Made by a program: the position numbers and the translations under genes. Positions 8,403-17,430 of a DNA stretch of 64,000 bases are shown in pieces. The DNA comes from Asaia bogorensis (GTDB taxonomy: Bacteria > Pseudomonadota > Alphaproteobacteria > Acetobacterales > Acetobacteraceae): assembly GCF_900465345.1 (NCBI RefSeq), contig NZ_UEGO01000030.1, forward strand, positions 16,185 through 80,184. The letters run 5' to 3'. The notes under the pieces were generated by a model. That model did no database searches, had not been told where the DNA came from, and was given only the letters and a program-made list of their open reading frames with translations. Positions within the stretch are counted from its first letter, which is position 1. Every line of letters begins with the position of its first letter.

Positions 8403-9271
8403 ACCTGGCAGACGCCAAGGCTGAACTTGCGGCGCTTTTTCCGCAGGGCCAGCCTATTCTCGCGGCTGTAACGGGATGGCCGCTCGCCTATACGCGCTCG
8501 CCCATCCTGCATAATTACTGGTGCGCGGCTTACGGAATCGACGGTCTTTACCTGCGTCTGCCGCTGGCGCCGGAACGCTTCGAGGCTGGCGTACACGCCT
8601 TGCAGGCCCTTGGCTTTGCAGGCCTGAATGTCACGATCCCGCATAAGGAAGCCGCTTACAGTCTGGCTGGCAGGCACACCCACCAGGCCAGACGGGCAGG
8701 GGCCGTGAATACGCTGGTCTTTCCACCCGATGGCACCATCCTCGGCGATTGCACCGACGGCACGGGCTATCTGGACTCGCTCGATCAGGCAGGGATCACC
8801 CTGCCGCGCAAGACACTGGTGCTTGGCGCCGGAGGGGCCTCGCGGGCCGTTTGTGCGGCACTGCTTGATGCGGGATGCGACCTGGCCATTGCCAATCGTA
8901 CCCGCAGCCGTGCGCAGTCGCTTGTCGAGGCATTGGAGGGCGGTACCGTTCTGGACTGGCAGGAATGGCCCGAAGCTCTCGCCTCTTTCGGGCTTCTCAC
9001 CAACACCACGTCGCTGGGTATGGCCGGGCAGGAAACTCACGACTGGGCCGCAACACTCGCGTTGGCGTCGTCCGATCTGGTGGTGTCCGATATCGTCTAT
9101 ATGCCGCTCGAAACGCCTCTTCTGGCTGCGGCGCGTGCTCGCGGACTCAAGGGGGTCGATGGGCTTGGTATGCTGATCAATCAGGCAAGGCCGGGTTTTG
9201 CTGCGTGGTTCGGTCACGAGCCGCAGGTGGATGACGCGCTGCGAGCACGTCTGATCGAGACGATCGATTGA
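8339..9271 (+). CDS. aroE: Shikimate dehydrogenase
   Basis: 310 residues from TTG 8339; the start is uncertain, since the conserved domain begins only near residue 44 (VTGWPLAYTRSPILHNYW) and no ATG lies between. Substrate-site motifs: NVTIPHKEAAY with the catalytic Lys, and DCTDGTGYLDSL with the catalytic Asp. The NADP-binding loop is VLGAGGASRAV near 160. It catalyses 3-dehydroshikimate to shikimate; aroC and a chorismate mutase lie elsewhere in the window. Confidence 0.94.
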   Translation: MGTETGAAVAALLERHLDGALNLADAKAELAALFPQGQPILAAVTGWPLAYTRSPILHNYWCAAYGIDGLYLRLPLAPERFEAGVHALQALGFAGLNVTIPHKEAAYSLAGRHTHQARRAGAVNTLVFPPDGTILGDCTDGTGYLDSLDQAGITLPRKTLVLGAGGASRAVCAALLDAGCDLAIANRTRSRAQSLVEALEGGTVLDWQEWPEALASFGLLTNTTSLGMAGQETHDWAATLALASSDLVVSDIVYMPLETPLLAAARARGLKGVDGLGMLINQARPGFAAWFGHEPQVDDALRARLIETID

Positions 9272-9368
9272 GCAGGACTGCGTCAGAGGTGCCGGATTGA
9301 GTTCTAAAGCGCGCATCGGGGTTGTTTGCCCTCGCAAGGACTGGCGGCCACAGCGTAAAGGAACCGTC

Positions 9369-9956
9369 GTGATCGGCCTGACGGGCGGCATGGGAGCAGG
9401 CAAGAGCACGGTCGCGCATTTTCTTCGCAAGGCGGGATGGCCGGTTTTCGATGCGGATCGCGCTGTCCACGCCCTTCAGGCGAAAAATGGCGCGGCCGTT
9501 CCGGCCCTTGCCCGGCTCTGGCCGGAGACGGTGAAAGAAGGGGCGGTTGATCGCGCCGCTTTGCGCCAGACCGTCATCGGGTATCCGGAGCGCATTGCAG
9601 CCCTTGAGGCGATTATCCACCCGCTCGTTCGCAAGGCGAGGCAGGATTTCCTGCGGCAGATGCGTCGGCGCAGAATGCGGTTTTGTGTGCTGGATATCCC
9701 GCTTCTTTTCGAGACCGGAGCCGATCGTGACTGCGATCTGGTCGTTGTGGTGACGGCGCCGTTGCCTGTGCGCCTGCGTCGGATCATGCGCCGACGCTCA
9801 ATGAGCGAGGCCCAGGCGCGTGCATTGCTGTCACGTCAGATGAGCGATAACGAACGCAATCGACGCGCCGATCTGTTGTTGCGTAATGGCCTCTCGCGCG
9901 GCCATACCGCGCAGCAGATGAAACGCATGATGAGAACCCTGGAGAACGCAGCATGA
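9369..9956 (+). CDS. coaE: Dephospho-CoA kinase
   Basis: 195 residues from GTG 9369, which I prefer over an upstream TTG at 9297 because TAAAGG at 9356-9361 gives a ribosome binding site 7 bases before it and the P-loop GLTGGMGAGKST then starts at residue 3, as in the family. DADRAVH and DIPLLFETG are further conserved blocks. It performs the last step of CoA synthesis. The stop overlaps the dnaQ start (ATGA). Confidence 0.94.
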   Translation: MIGLTGGMGAGKSTVAHFLRKAGWPVFDADRAVHALQAKNGAAVPALARLWPETVKEGAVDRAALRQTVIGYPERIAALEAIIHPLVRKARQDFLRQMRRRRMRFCVLDIPLLFETGADRDCDLVVVVTAPLPVRLRRIMRRRSMSEAQARALLSRQMSDNERNRRADLLLRNGLSRGHTAQQMKRMMRTLENAA

Positions 9957-10630
9957 AAAGGTCCATCCTTTTCGATACGGAAACCACAGGGCTCGACCCG
10001 GCGACCGGCGATCGCGTGATCGAAATCGCAGCGCTCGAACTGATTGACGATCTCCCGACAGGAGAGGCGTTCCACGTGCTGATCAACCCCGAGCGTGACG
10101 TGCCGCCCGAGGCCAGCCGTGTGCATGGCTTCACGCTCGATGACCTGCTCGATAAACCGAAATTTGCCGAGATTGTGGACGGCTTCCTGGCCTTCATCGG
10201 CAATGATGAGATGATTGCCCACAACGCGCCGTTCGATTTTGGCTTCATCAATGCCGAGCTTAAGGCATGCGGCAAGGCGCCCCTCGATCGTGCGCGTATG
10301 ATCGATACACTCGAGATGGCCAAGAAACGCTATCCTGGTCTGCCTAACTCGCTCGATGCGTTGTGTCGTCGTCATGACATCGATCTGTCTGCACGTACCA
10401 CCCATAATGCACTGCTCGACTGCAAGCTGCTTTCCGAGGTCTATCTGGAGCTGATGGGCGGTCGCCAGCGCGGACTGGGACTGGCGGTGTCTGGGAGCGG
10501 CGATGGTGTTGCCACCTATCGCGGCAACCCCGATCGCAGACCGCGCCCCATGTCCCCGCCGGATGAGGCGACGACAGCGGCTCATGAGGCCTTCGTAGCG
10601 GGACTGAAAGAGCCGATCTGGCTGCAATGA
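9953..10630 (+). CDS. dnaQ: DNA polymerase III epsilon subunit (proofreading exonuclease)
   Basis: 225 residues. DnaQ-type 3'-5' exonuclease with Exo I FDTETTGLDP (residue 6 on), Exo II HNAPFDFGFINAEL near 90, and Exo III HNALLDCKLLSEVYLEL near 145 (HxAxxD form). The C-terminal tail after about 185 is the flexible polymerase-binding segment. The coaE-dnaQ pair is conserved in alphaproteobacteria; here both neighbours overlap it by 4 bases. Confidence 0.95.
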   Translation: MKRSILFDTETTGLDPATGDRVIEIAALELIDDLPTGEAFHVLINPERDVPPEASRVHGFTLDDLLDKPKFAEIVDGFLAFIGNDEMIAHNAPFDFGFINAELKACGKAPLDRARMIDTLEMAKKRYPGLPNSLDALCRRHDIDLSARTTHNALLDCKLLSEVYLELMGGRQRGLGLAVSGSGDGVATYRGNPDRRPRPMSPPDEATTAAHEAFVAGLKEPIWLQ

Positions 10631-11568
10631 AACGCATCCTGTTCATCACGGCCAACCGTCTGGGTGATGCCGTCATCTCCTCCGGCGTGCTGGCCGAACT
10701 GCGCCGCCTTCACCCGGATGCCCGCATCACCGTGGCCTGCGGGCCTGTCGCAGCCAGCTATTTCGAGCCATGCCCCTCGGTCGACCGGGTAATCGTGGTC
10801 AGCAAGAAGCGCTACGACCTGCATTGGCTTGGCCTTTGGTGGAGCTGTGTGGGCACGTTCTGGACCCGGATTGTCGATCTGCGCGGTTCGGGCGTCTCGC
10901 TTTTCCTGCCGACATTGCACCGGCGCATCCTGCGCGGTGGCCGTCGGCCGGGCGCGCGTATCGGCCATCTGGCAGCGTTGTTCCGGGGCGAGAGGACGCT
11001 CATGCCCGAAATCTGGTGTCGCCCGGAACAGGAGGTTCTTGCGGCCGAGATCCTGCCAGCGACAAGGCATTATTGCGCCCTCGCGCCGACCGCCAACTGG
11101 GAAGGCAAGATCTGGCCCGCCCCGCACTTCATCGAGGTCGGTCGGGCCATGCAGGCACGAGGTTTGACCCCTGTCATTTTCTATGGCCCCGGCGAGGCAG
11201 AGAAGGCACTCGCACGGCCCGTCATCGAGGCGCTTGCGGCATCCGGCCTAGAGGAGGGGAGAGGCGCCATTGATCTTGGCGGGGAAGGAAGCCTTGGCCT
11301 CGTAGGTGCCTTGCTGCGCCGCTGCGCCCTGTTTGTCGGCAATGATTCGGGGCTGATGCATCTATCGGCGGCGGCCGGTACGCCAACACTTGGTCTCTTC
11401 GGCCCCAGTCGCGCCTCGGAATATGCGCCGACGGGCAGGAAGGCACATTTTGTGGCGGCACCCGGCCCGGAGGGCAAGGCCCCGATTGCTGGGCTCACTG
11501 TCGCGACCGTTCTGGCCGAAATCGAGACCCTGCTGGCAGAAGAGGGAGAGGCGCATCATGGCGGTTGA
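10627..11568 (+). CDS. Glycosyltransferase family 9 (heptosyltransferase-like)
   Basis: 313 residues. N-terminal ITANRLGDAVISSGVLAEL and C-terminal FVGNDSGLMHLSAAAGTPTL plus LFGPSRASEYAPTG are hallmarks of GT9 (WaaC/WaaF/RfaF/WaaQ) enzymes, which add heptose to the lipopolysaccharide core using ADP-heptose. Acceptor and sugar cannot be fixed from sequence. It overlaps dnaQ by 4 bases and the next glycosyltransferase gene by 11, and is followed by asnB, so the run likely forms a core-oligosaccharide or surface-glycan module attached to housekeeping genes. Confidence 0.9.
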   Translation: MKRILFITANRLGDAVISSGVLAELRRLHPDARITVACGPVAASYFEPCPSVDRVIVVSKKRYDLHWLGLWWSCVGTFWTRIVDLRGSGVSLFLPTLHRRILRGGRRPGARIGHLAALFRGERTLMPEIWCRPEQEVLAAEILPATRHYCALAPTANWEGKIWPAPHFIEVGRAMQARGLTPVIFYGPGEAEKALARPVIEALAASGLEEGRGAIDLGGEGSLGLVGALLRRCALFVGNDSGLMHLSAAAGTPTLGLFGPSRASEYAPTGRKAHFVAAPGPEGKAPIAGLTVATVLAEIETLLAEEGEAHHGG

Positions 11569-12700
11569 GACGATTGGTGCGGGTGCAGGATCGGCGTCTG
11601 TCAGTCAGGCGATGCGCGGGCGGGAGAGCGATATGAGCATGCCGGAGCGTCATTTCACCCCTCTGCGCATCGCTCACGTCATGGCGGGCGCACGTAGTGG
11701 GGGCGCCGAACTTTTCTATGAACGCCTGTGCATGGCCCAGCATGAGGCCGGTCATGATGTTAGGGCGATCCTTCGTCGTGACCCTGCGCGCGAAGCGCGG
11801 TTGGGCGCGCGACACGTCAACACTGAGGCCATGCGTTTCGGCGGGCGGCTCGATCTGCTGACACCTTGGCGTCTGCGTCGCTCCCTCACACGGTTTCAGC
11901 CTGACGTGACCATCGCCTGGATGAGCCGCGCCGCCCGTATGATGCCGACAGGGCCGTGGCCTGTTGCGGGAAGGCTGGGCGGTTATTACGACCTTGCCAA
12001 TTACCGGAAATGCTCCGACCTCGTGGGCAATACCCGCGGGCTGACACGATGGATGGTGGCCCAGGGCTGGGATTCAGGGCGGGTGCATTATCTGCCCAAT
12101 TTCGCCAGTGATCTGGCCCATGTGAAGCCGCAGCGTCCCGATTGCGTACCGGAGGGGCGGCCGTTCATTCTGGCTCTGGGCAGGCTGCATCGCAACAAGG
12201 CCTTCGATATTCTGATACGCGCCATGAAGCGGTTACCCGGCGTCCATCTCGTCATTGCGGGTGAGGGGCCGGAGCGCGAAGCCCTTACCGGTCTTGCGCG
12301 TGGTGAGGGCGTGTCTGATCGCGTGCATATGCCCGGCTGGGTGCAGGATAGTGGCCCGTGGCTCAAGGCGTGCGACCTGCTGGTTTGTCCGTCGCGCATC
12401 GAACCTCTGGGCAATGTGGTGATCGAGGCGCTTTCGGCGGGGCGTCCTGTCGTGGCGAGCGCGATACAGGGGCCGGAGGAGGTTCTGGCCGGAACGCAGG
12501 ACGGGCTGCTTGCGCCCACCGAAGATCCCGAGGCCTTTGCGCGGGAAATTGCGACGGTACTTGAAACGGCTGCGCTGGCGGCATCGCTATGCGTCAATGG
12601 CAGGGCACGTTTTGAACGCGAGTTTGCCGCCCCGGTCGTACTGGCGCGTTGGGATGATTTCCTGCATGCGCTGGCCTCGCGGCATAGCGGGGAGCGTTAG
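11558..12700 (+). CDS. Glycosyltransferase family 4
   Basis: 380 residues from ATG 11558, preceded by AGGGAGAG; the frame is open further upstream inside the GT9 gene, but this is the first start with a ribosome binding site. ARSGGAELFYERL near residue 48 and PSRIEPLGNVVIEALSAGRP near 285 identify a GT-B retaining enzyme (donor-phosphate loop and E-x7-E). The first 28 residues are poorly conserved and a second Met at 11634-11640 might be the true start. Probable role: transfer of a sugar in lipopolysaccharide or exopolysaccharide assembly; the sugar is unknown. Confidence 0.9.
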   Translation: MAVETIGAGAGSASVSQAMRGRESDMSMPERHFTPLRIAHVMAGARSGGAELFYERLCMAQHEAGHDVRAILRRDPAREARLGARHVNTEAMRFGGRLDLLTPWRLRRSLTRFQPDVTIAWMSRAARMMPTGPWPVAGRLGGYYDLANYRKCSDLVGNTRGLTRWMVAQGWDSGRVHYLPNFASDLAHVKPQRPDCVPEGRPFILALGRLHRNKAFDILIRAMKRLPGVHLVIAGEGPEREALTGLARGEGVSDRVHMPGWVQDSGPWLKACDLLVCPSRIEPLGNVVIEALSAGRPVVASAIQGPEEVLAGTQDGLLAPTEDPEAFAREIATVLETAALAASLCVNGRARFEREFAAPVVLARWDDFLHALASRHSGER

Positions 12701-12703
12701 GCC

Positions 12704-14443
12704 ATGTGTGGTATCGCTGGCGTGGTATGTCGTCCCGGGTATGCGCCTGACACGGCAATCCTTCAGATCATGGCTCAGGCGCTGCGTCACCGCGGTCCTG
12801 ATGGCGAGGGATTCCATGAGACAGGATCAGCGGCGCTTGTTCATCGCCGTCTTTCCATTGTCGACCTGGAAGGGGGGGCGCAACCTCTGATTCAGGGCCC
12901 AATTGCGCTGGTTGCCAATGGCGAGATCTACAACGATCCGGCCCTGCGCGCGACGCTTGCCGATGCGCCATTCAAGACGGGCAGCGACTGTGAATCGCCT
13001 CTGTTTCTCTGGCCCGATTGCGATACCGCCTATACGTTCGAACTGCGCGGCATGTACGCGATAGCGCTGCTGGACGAGACTGGGCCTGATACGGTCATGG
13101 CCCTCAGTCGCGATCCGTTCGGTATCAAGCCGCTCTACTACGCCGAGATCGAGCAGGGGGTGATCTTTGCCTCTGAGGCGAAGGCATTACTCGCAACGGG
13201 GCTTGTCACGCGTGGCGTGCGCGAGGCCGCCCGCGACCAGTTGCTTCAGGTGCAGTTCGTTGCGGGACGTGAGACGATCTATCCCGGTATCAAGCGCGTC
13301 CTGCCCGGCGAAACCCTGCGTTTCGTTAATGGCGCACTGGATCGCGCCAGCAAACTGCCCGCCCGTCATGGCGCGATCAACCGGGATCTGAACGAGGAGA
13401 TGGCGCTCTCACGCCTCGATCATGCCCTTATGGATAGTGTGCAGGCGCATGAGCGGGCCGATGTGCCTTTCGGCATGTTTCTCTCCGGCGGCATAGACAG
13501 CACGGCGGTTCTTGCAGCCATGACGCGTCTTGGTCGCGGGGCGCCTCTGGCCTGGACAGCGCGTTTCGACACCGGCTCGGTCGATGAGAGCGCTCAGGCG
13601 GCGGAGACCGCCCGTGTGCTGGGCGCGGAGCACAATGTGCTGACCATTACCGAAAGCATGGTTTGGCGCCATCTACCTGAAATCGTGGCTTGCCTGGATG
13701 ATCCGGTGGCGGATTATGCCGTAATCCCCAGTTGGTTTCTTGCGCGTGAGGCGCGCAAGGATGTGACCGTGATACTGAGCGGTGAGGGGGGTGATGAGCT
13801 CTTCGGCGGCTATGGCCGCTATCGCCGCGCCATGCGTCCCTGGTGGCGGGGCGGGCGTCTGCCCTGGCGGCGCGGCATGATGGACGGGCTTTGCCGTCTG
13901 CCTACTGGGGGGCAGTGGAAGAAGGACTTCACGCCACCTTATGAGCAGACGCGTCTGCGATCCGTGCAGGGCCTCGATCTGGACGAATGGCTGCCGAATG
14001 ACCTGCTGATCAAGCTCGATCGTTGCCTCATGGCCCATGCCATCGAGGGCAGGACCCCCTTGCTCGATCCGGTCATGAGCGCACTGGCCTGGTCCTTGCC
14101 CGATCATCTCAAGGTGAAGGGCGGCCACGGCAAATATCTGTTACGACGCTGGGTAGAGGAGAATGTGCCTGGGTCGTCGCCTTTTGCGCCCAAGCAGGGA
14201 TTCACGGTGCCGGTCGGGCAGTGGATCGGCGCCCGTTCCGCCCGTCTCGGGCCTTTGGTGGCTGAGGCGCAAGCGTTCGCGGGCGTGTTGGAGGCTCAGG
14301 ACATTCGTCGGATTTTCGATCGCGCAGAGGGGCGGCGCGAGCGTCATGCTGCCTGGGCGTTGCTGTTCTATGCCCTGTGGTACCGGATTCATATCGAGCG
14401 AATTCCGTACCATGGCGATGTGTTCGACACGCTCGCCGCCTGA
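12704..14443 (+). CDS. asnB: Asparagine synthase (glutamine-hydrolysing) / AsnB-like amidotransferase
   Basis: 579 residues. N-terminal class II glutaminase with nucleophile Cys2 (MCGIAGV), RHRGPDGEG and VANGEIYN; C-terminal ATP-pyrophosphatase domain with SGGIDSTAVLAAM near residue 263 and GEGGDELFGGYGRY near 363. It starts 3 bases after the GT4 gene, so it is probably in the same transcript. AsnB paralogs inside glycan loci often amidate sugar acids or act in an unknown step rather than supplying asparagine; which applies here cannot be decided without knowing whether another asnB exists in the genome. Confidence 0.92.
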   Translation: MCGIAGVVCRPGYAPDTAILQIMAQALRHRGPDGEGFHETGSAALVHRRLSIVDLEGGAQPLIQGPIALVANGEIYNDPALRATLADAPFKTGSDCESPLFLWPDCDTAYTFELRGMYAIALLDETGPDTVMALSRDPFGIKPLYYAEIEQGVIFASEAKALLATGLVTRGVREAARDQLLQVQFVAGRETIYPGIKRVLPGETLRFVNGALDRASKLPARHGAINRDLNEEMALSRLDHALMDSVQAHERADVPFGMFLSGGIDSTAVLAAMTRLGRGAPLAWTARFDTGSVDESAQAAETARVLGAEHNVLTITESMVWRHLPEIVACLDDPVADYAVIPSWFLAREARKDVTVILSGEGGDELFGGYGRYRRAMRPWWRGGRLPWRRGMMDGLCRLPTGGQWKKDFTPPYEQTRLRSVQGLDLDEWLPNDLLIKLDRCLMAHAIEGRTPLLDPVMSALAWSLPDHLKVKGGHGKYLLRRWVEENVPGSSPFAPKQGFTVPVGQWIGARSARLGPLVAEAQAFAGVLEAQDIRRIFDRAEGRRERHAAWALLFYALWYRIHIERIPYHGDVFDTLAA

Positions 14444-14482
14444 TCTTTCCCTGATTTACATCACCCGCAATAGGAGAAACCC

Positions 14483-15802
14483 ATGCATTACGATCTGATC
14501 ATCAGAGGCGGGATCTGTGTCTTCCCCTGGGGTGAGGCCAAGGCCGATCTGGGCGTGAGAGACGGGCGCATTGCGAGCCTGGCCGTGACGGCGCGGGACG
14601 ACGCTGCGGAGGAGATCGATGCGACCGGGTTGCATGTGCTGCCTGGCCTGATCGATGCGCATGTGCATTTGCGTGACCCCGGCAATGCCGCAATCGAATC
14701 CATCGCAACTGGCACCCGCGCTGCGGCGCTTGGCGGCGTGACGATGGTGTTCGATATGCCCAATACATCGCCTTCCATCACCTCCGCCGCCACGATTGCC
14801 GACAAGCGCCTGACCGTGGCGGAGAACGCGCTGATCGATATGGGGCTTTACGTAGGGGCAACCCGCGCCAATACGCCTGAACTGGCCGCGTTGGAGCAGG
14901 AAGACGGCGTGTGCGCCATCAAGGTTTTTGCAGGGTCATCCACTGGCGATCTGATGATCGAGGATGATGAGGGCATCGAGGCTGTGTTGCGCAGCGGGCA
15001 CCGTCGCGTGGCATTTCATTCCGAGGATGAATATCGCCTACAAGCGCGCAAGCCCCTGTTTGAGACAGGAATGCCTCACGTGAACCATATGATCTGGCGC
15101 GATGAGGAATGTGCCTTTCTCGGTACGCGACGGATCACGGCACTTGCCCGCAAAACGGGCCGACCGGTCCATATCCTGCATACCTCGACCGCCGAGGAAC
15201 TGGACTGGCTTGCTGCCCATCGTTCCCATGTGAGTGTGGAGGTTCTGGTCAATCACCTGACACAGGTAGGGCCGGACTGTTATGAGACGCTCGGTGCCTA
15301 TGCCGTCATGAACCCGCCTATTCGCGACCAGCGCCATTATGACGCCTGCTGGGCCGCCCTTCGTGACGGGCGGGTGGATGTCGTGTCGTCAGATCATGCG
15401 CCGCACCCGCGCGAGGCCAAGGAAAAGCCCTGGCCGCAATGCCCTGCCGGTCTGACGGGTGTTCAGACGATTGTGCCCGTCATGCTCGATCACGTGAATG
15501 CAGGTCGCTTGTCCCTGCCGCGTCTGGTCGATCTGATGGCGGCGGGGCCGGCCCGTATCTATGGCTTGCAGACCAAGGGACGCATGGCCGTCGGGTTCGA
15601 CGCTGATTTCACGCTCGTGGACACGAAAGCCCGACGCGAAATCCGTAACGACTGGATTGCGAGCCCCGTTGGCTGGACGCCTTTCGATGGCAAGCAGGTC
15701 ACGGGCTGGCCTGTCGGGACGATCGTGCGTGGGCATATCGTCATGCGTGATGATGAAATTACCTCGGCACCCATCGGTCGTCTGGCCCGATTTGCGCCGT
15801 AA
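14483..15802 (+). CDS. pyrC: Dihydroorotase (class I, amidohydrolase)
   Basis: 439 residues. Metal site DAHVHLRDPGN near residue 59, the Lys of KVFAGSSTGD near 150 (carboxylated metal bridge in the family), HILHTSTAEE near 230, and SSDHAPHPREAKEKPW near 305. These fit the class I dihydroorotase/allantoinase branch; the DHAPH segment favours dihydroorotase. It follows asnB after 39 bases with GGAG at 14472-14475 before the ATG. pyrE lies at 48.6-49.3 kb; no other pyrimidine gene is adjacent. Confidence 0.88.
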   Translation: MHYDLIIRGGICVFPWGEAKADLGVRDGRIASLAVTARDDAAEEIDATGLHVLPGLIDAHVHLRDPGNAAIESIATGTRAAALGGVTMVFDMPNTSPSITSAATIADKRLTVAENALIDMGLYVGATRANTPELAALEQEDGVCAIKVFAGSSTGDLMIEDDEGIEAVLRSGHRRVAFHSEDEYRLQARKPLFETGMPHVNHMIWRDEECAFLGTRRITALARKTGRPVHILHTSTAEELDWLAAHRSHVSVEVLVNHLTQVGPDCYETLGAYAVMNPPIRDQRHYDACWAALRDGRVDVVSSDHAPHPREAKEKPWPQCPAGLTGVQTIVPVMLDHVNAGRLSLPRLVDLMAAGPARIYGLQTKGRMAVGFDADFTLVDTKARREIRNDWIASPVGWTPFDGKQVTGWPVGTIVRGHIVMRDDEITSAPIGRLARFAP

Positions 15803-15850
15803 TTCCTGCGCAATAGCGTCTTTCACTTCACATCAGCAGATCGCACGATC

Positions 15851-16237
15851 ATGAAACCTATCGCTTTACCTTCGCTCCTTGCCACGATCGCTCTGGCCTC
15901 GGTTACTGTAACCGGGTGCCTCCCTTCTGTCGCCAAGGCCGATCCGCGCGCCAAATGCGGTCAGGAGCCGAGTGCCCCCTCCATCACGGCGACCGATACC
16001 GCGCATTACAATGCGAGCGTGGACAAGTTCCAGGCTTATGAGAAAGAGGCGCGCGCCTATAATAGCTGTGTTGCCAGTGCGTCACAGAAAGAAGAACAGG
16101 CCATCAGCGAGGATGCGCGCGAACGTATTGCGAAGGTGCATGCCGTCAGCACGGGCGTTCAGCAGCGTATCGCCGCCAATTTCAGCCATATCTCGGCTGA
16201 GTTGACGGCCGCCGGCAAGAAACTCGCCAAGAAGTAA
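15851..16237 (+). CDS. Small putative lipoprotein, function unknown
   Basis: 128 residues with a signal peptide and a possible lipobox VTGC at about residue 23, followed by a helical, Ala/Glu/Lys-rich region containing YNASVDKFQAYEKEARAYNS. Two further Cys (about 37 and 73) could form a disulfide. I do not recognise a family. It stands alone downstream of dihydroorotase and ends at a clear terminator, so it is probably expressed and exported to the envelope. Confidence 0.75.
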   Translation: MKPIALPSLLATIALASVTVTGCLPSVAKADPRAKCGQEPSAPSITATDTAHYNASVDKFQAYEKEARAYNSCVASASQKEEQAISEDARERIAKVHAVSTGVQQRIAANFSHISAELTAAGKKLAKK

Positions 16238-16266
16238 GACCTGCGCCTTTCGGGCTTATGGAAGAA

Positions 16267-16295
16267 GGGGATGGGTATGAGCCCGTCCCCTTTTT
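16267..16295 (+). terminator. Rho-independent terminator after small lipoprotein gene
   Basis: GGGGATGGG (16267-16275) pairs with CCCGTCCCC (16282-16290) around a 6-base loop, one G-U wobble, followed by TTTTT. It also lies just beyond the convergent beta-lactamase gene. Confidence 0.85.
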
Positions 16296-16325
16296 CGTTC
16301 CGCTCCCCTCGGAATGGCGCAGGTT

Positions 16326-17282
16326 TCAGCCCAGCAATGCCGGGGCGAGGGCGCCGATGTCATGAAAGACGCGGCGGAACTGTGTCTCGTCCGGGGTGCC
16401 GCCTGCGGTGTAGGTGGCGATGATAACCGATTTACCGGCGTTCTTGTCGGGCGATGCGAAGGCGATGTCGGCGGCAATATCCTTGCCGTTATTTCCCGTC
16501 TTGTCTCCAACCACCCAATGCGCAGGTAGCCCGGCGCGCAGTCTTTGGGTGCCCGTGGTGCAATTGATCATCCAGCTGCGAAGCAATGCTGCTGAGCTGG
16601 GATGAAGCAATGTCCCGTGGATCAGGCGATGCAGTGTCCGTGCCATCGCAACGGGACTGGTCGTGTTGTCATCAGGGTTGGCAGAGGGACGGTTCAGTTC
16701 CGGCTCATAAGCGTCGAGACGGGTGATTTCATCGCCGCTATCTCGCCAGAAGCGCGTCAGGGCTGCGGGGCCGCCGATATGACGCAACAGCATGTTGGCA
16801 CAGATATTATCGCTCATCGTTACCGCCCCCGCGCAGAGCGCCGCGAGGCTGAGACTGCCGGCATCGCGGTTCCGGGCGGCCACCGGGGCCCAGAACGGCT
16901 CCTTGAAGTCGCTTTCGCGGAAAGCGATGCGTCGGGTCAGATCGTCCTCGTCCCGGTCGCAGCGTGCGAGCACACAGGCGGCGAGCGACGCCTTGAAGCT
17001 GCTGCACATCCGAAAACGTTCCTCGCCTCGCCACGAGAGCGCTGTACCGTTTTCGGGACAGAAGATGTGGACGCCAAGGCGCCCGCCCGAAATCTTCTCG
17101 TAGCGCGTAGCAATATCGGAAAGGGCCTGATGGGTTGCCGGAGAGAGGACGGGGGCCGATTGGGTGAGAGCCCCTTGAGCCATGGCCTTGTGGGAGAGTG
17201 CCGATCGGGCGGCGATCCCGAGAAGGGGAAGGCCGACAAGCAGGCGTCGTCTCGCCAGTGGGGCAACGGGATCTGGGCGCAT
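16326..17282 (-). CDS. Class A beta-lactamase
   Basis: 318 residues. N-terminus ARRRLLVGLPLLGIA resembles a twin-arginine signal peptide. All class A catalytic motifs are visible: SxxK as CSSFKAS near residue 93, SDN as MSDNICAN near 155, the Glu of the omega loop in EPELN near 194, and KTG in GDKTGNNG near 261. It should hydrolyse penicillins in the periplasm; spectrum cannot be read from sequence. It is a lone gene among core genes with ordinary composition and no IS nearby, which points to an intrinsic chromosomal enzyme. No AmpR/BlaR-type regulator is next to it. Confidence 0.93.
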   Translation of the reverse strand: MRPDPVAPLARRRLLVGLPLLGIAARSALSHKAMAQGALTQSAPVLSPATHQALSDIATRYEKISGGRLGVHIFCPENGTALSWRGEERFRMCSSFKASLAACVLARCDRDEDDLTRRIAFRESDFKEPFWAPVAARNRDAGSLSLAALCAGAVTMSDNICANMLLRHIGGPAALTRFWRDSGDEITRLDAYEPELNRPSANPDDNTTSPVAMARTLHRLIHGTLLHPSSAALLRSWMINCTTGTQRLRAGLPAHWVVGDKTGNNGKDIAADIAFASPDKNAGKSVIIATYTAGGTPDETQFRRVFHDIGALAPALLG

Positions 17283-17430
17283 GAAGGACTTTCTGAATCA
17301 GTGTAAAACGCTGTTCTGACGCGCGGTTGTGGCTGAAGTTTGTCCGATGCGTGTCTGCAATGACAAAGCAATTTGCCGCAGGGTGCAGGCGTCTGTATGG
17401 TTGCGGTAATAGTGTCGCAAGAGGATCACG

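Noticed and set aside
8372..9430. Long minus-strand open frame (352 codons) over aroE
   Set aside because: Antisense of aroE in high-G+C sequence; no signal, motif or ribosome binding site, and aroE motifs are intact on the + strand.
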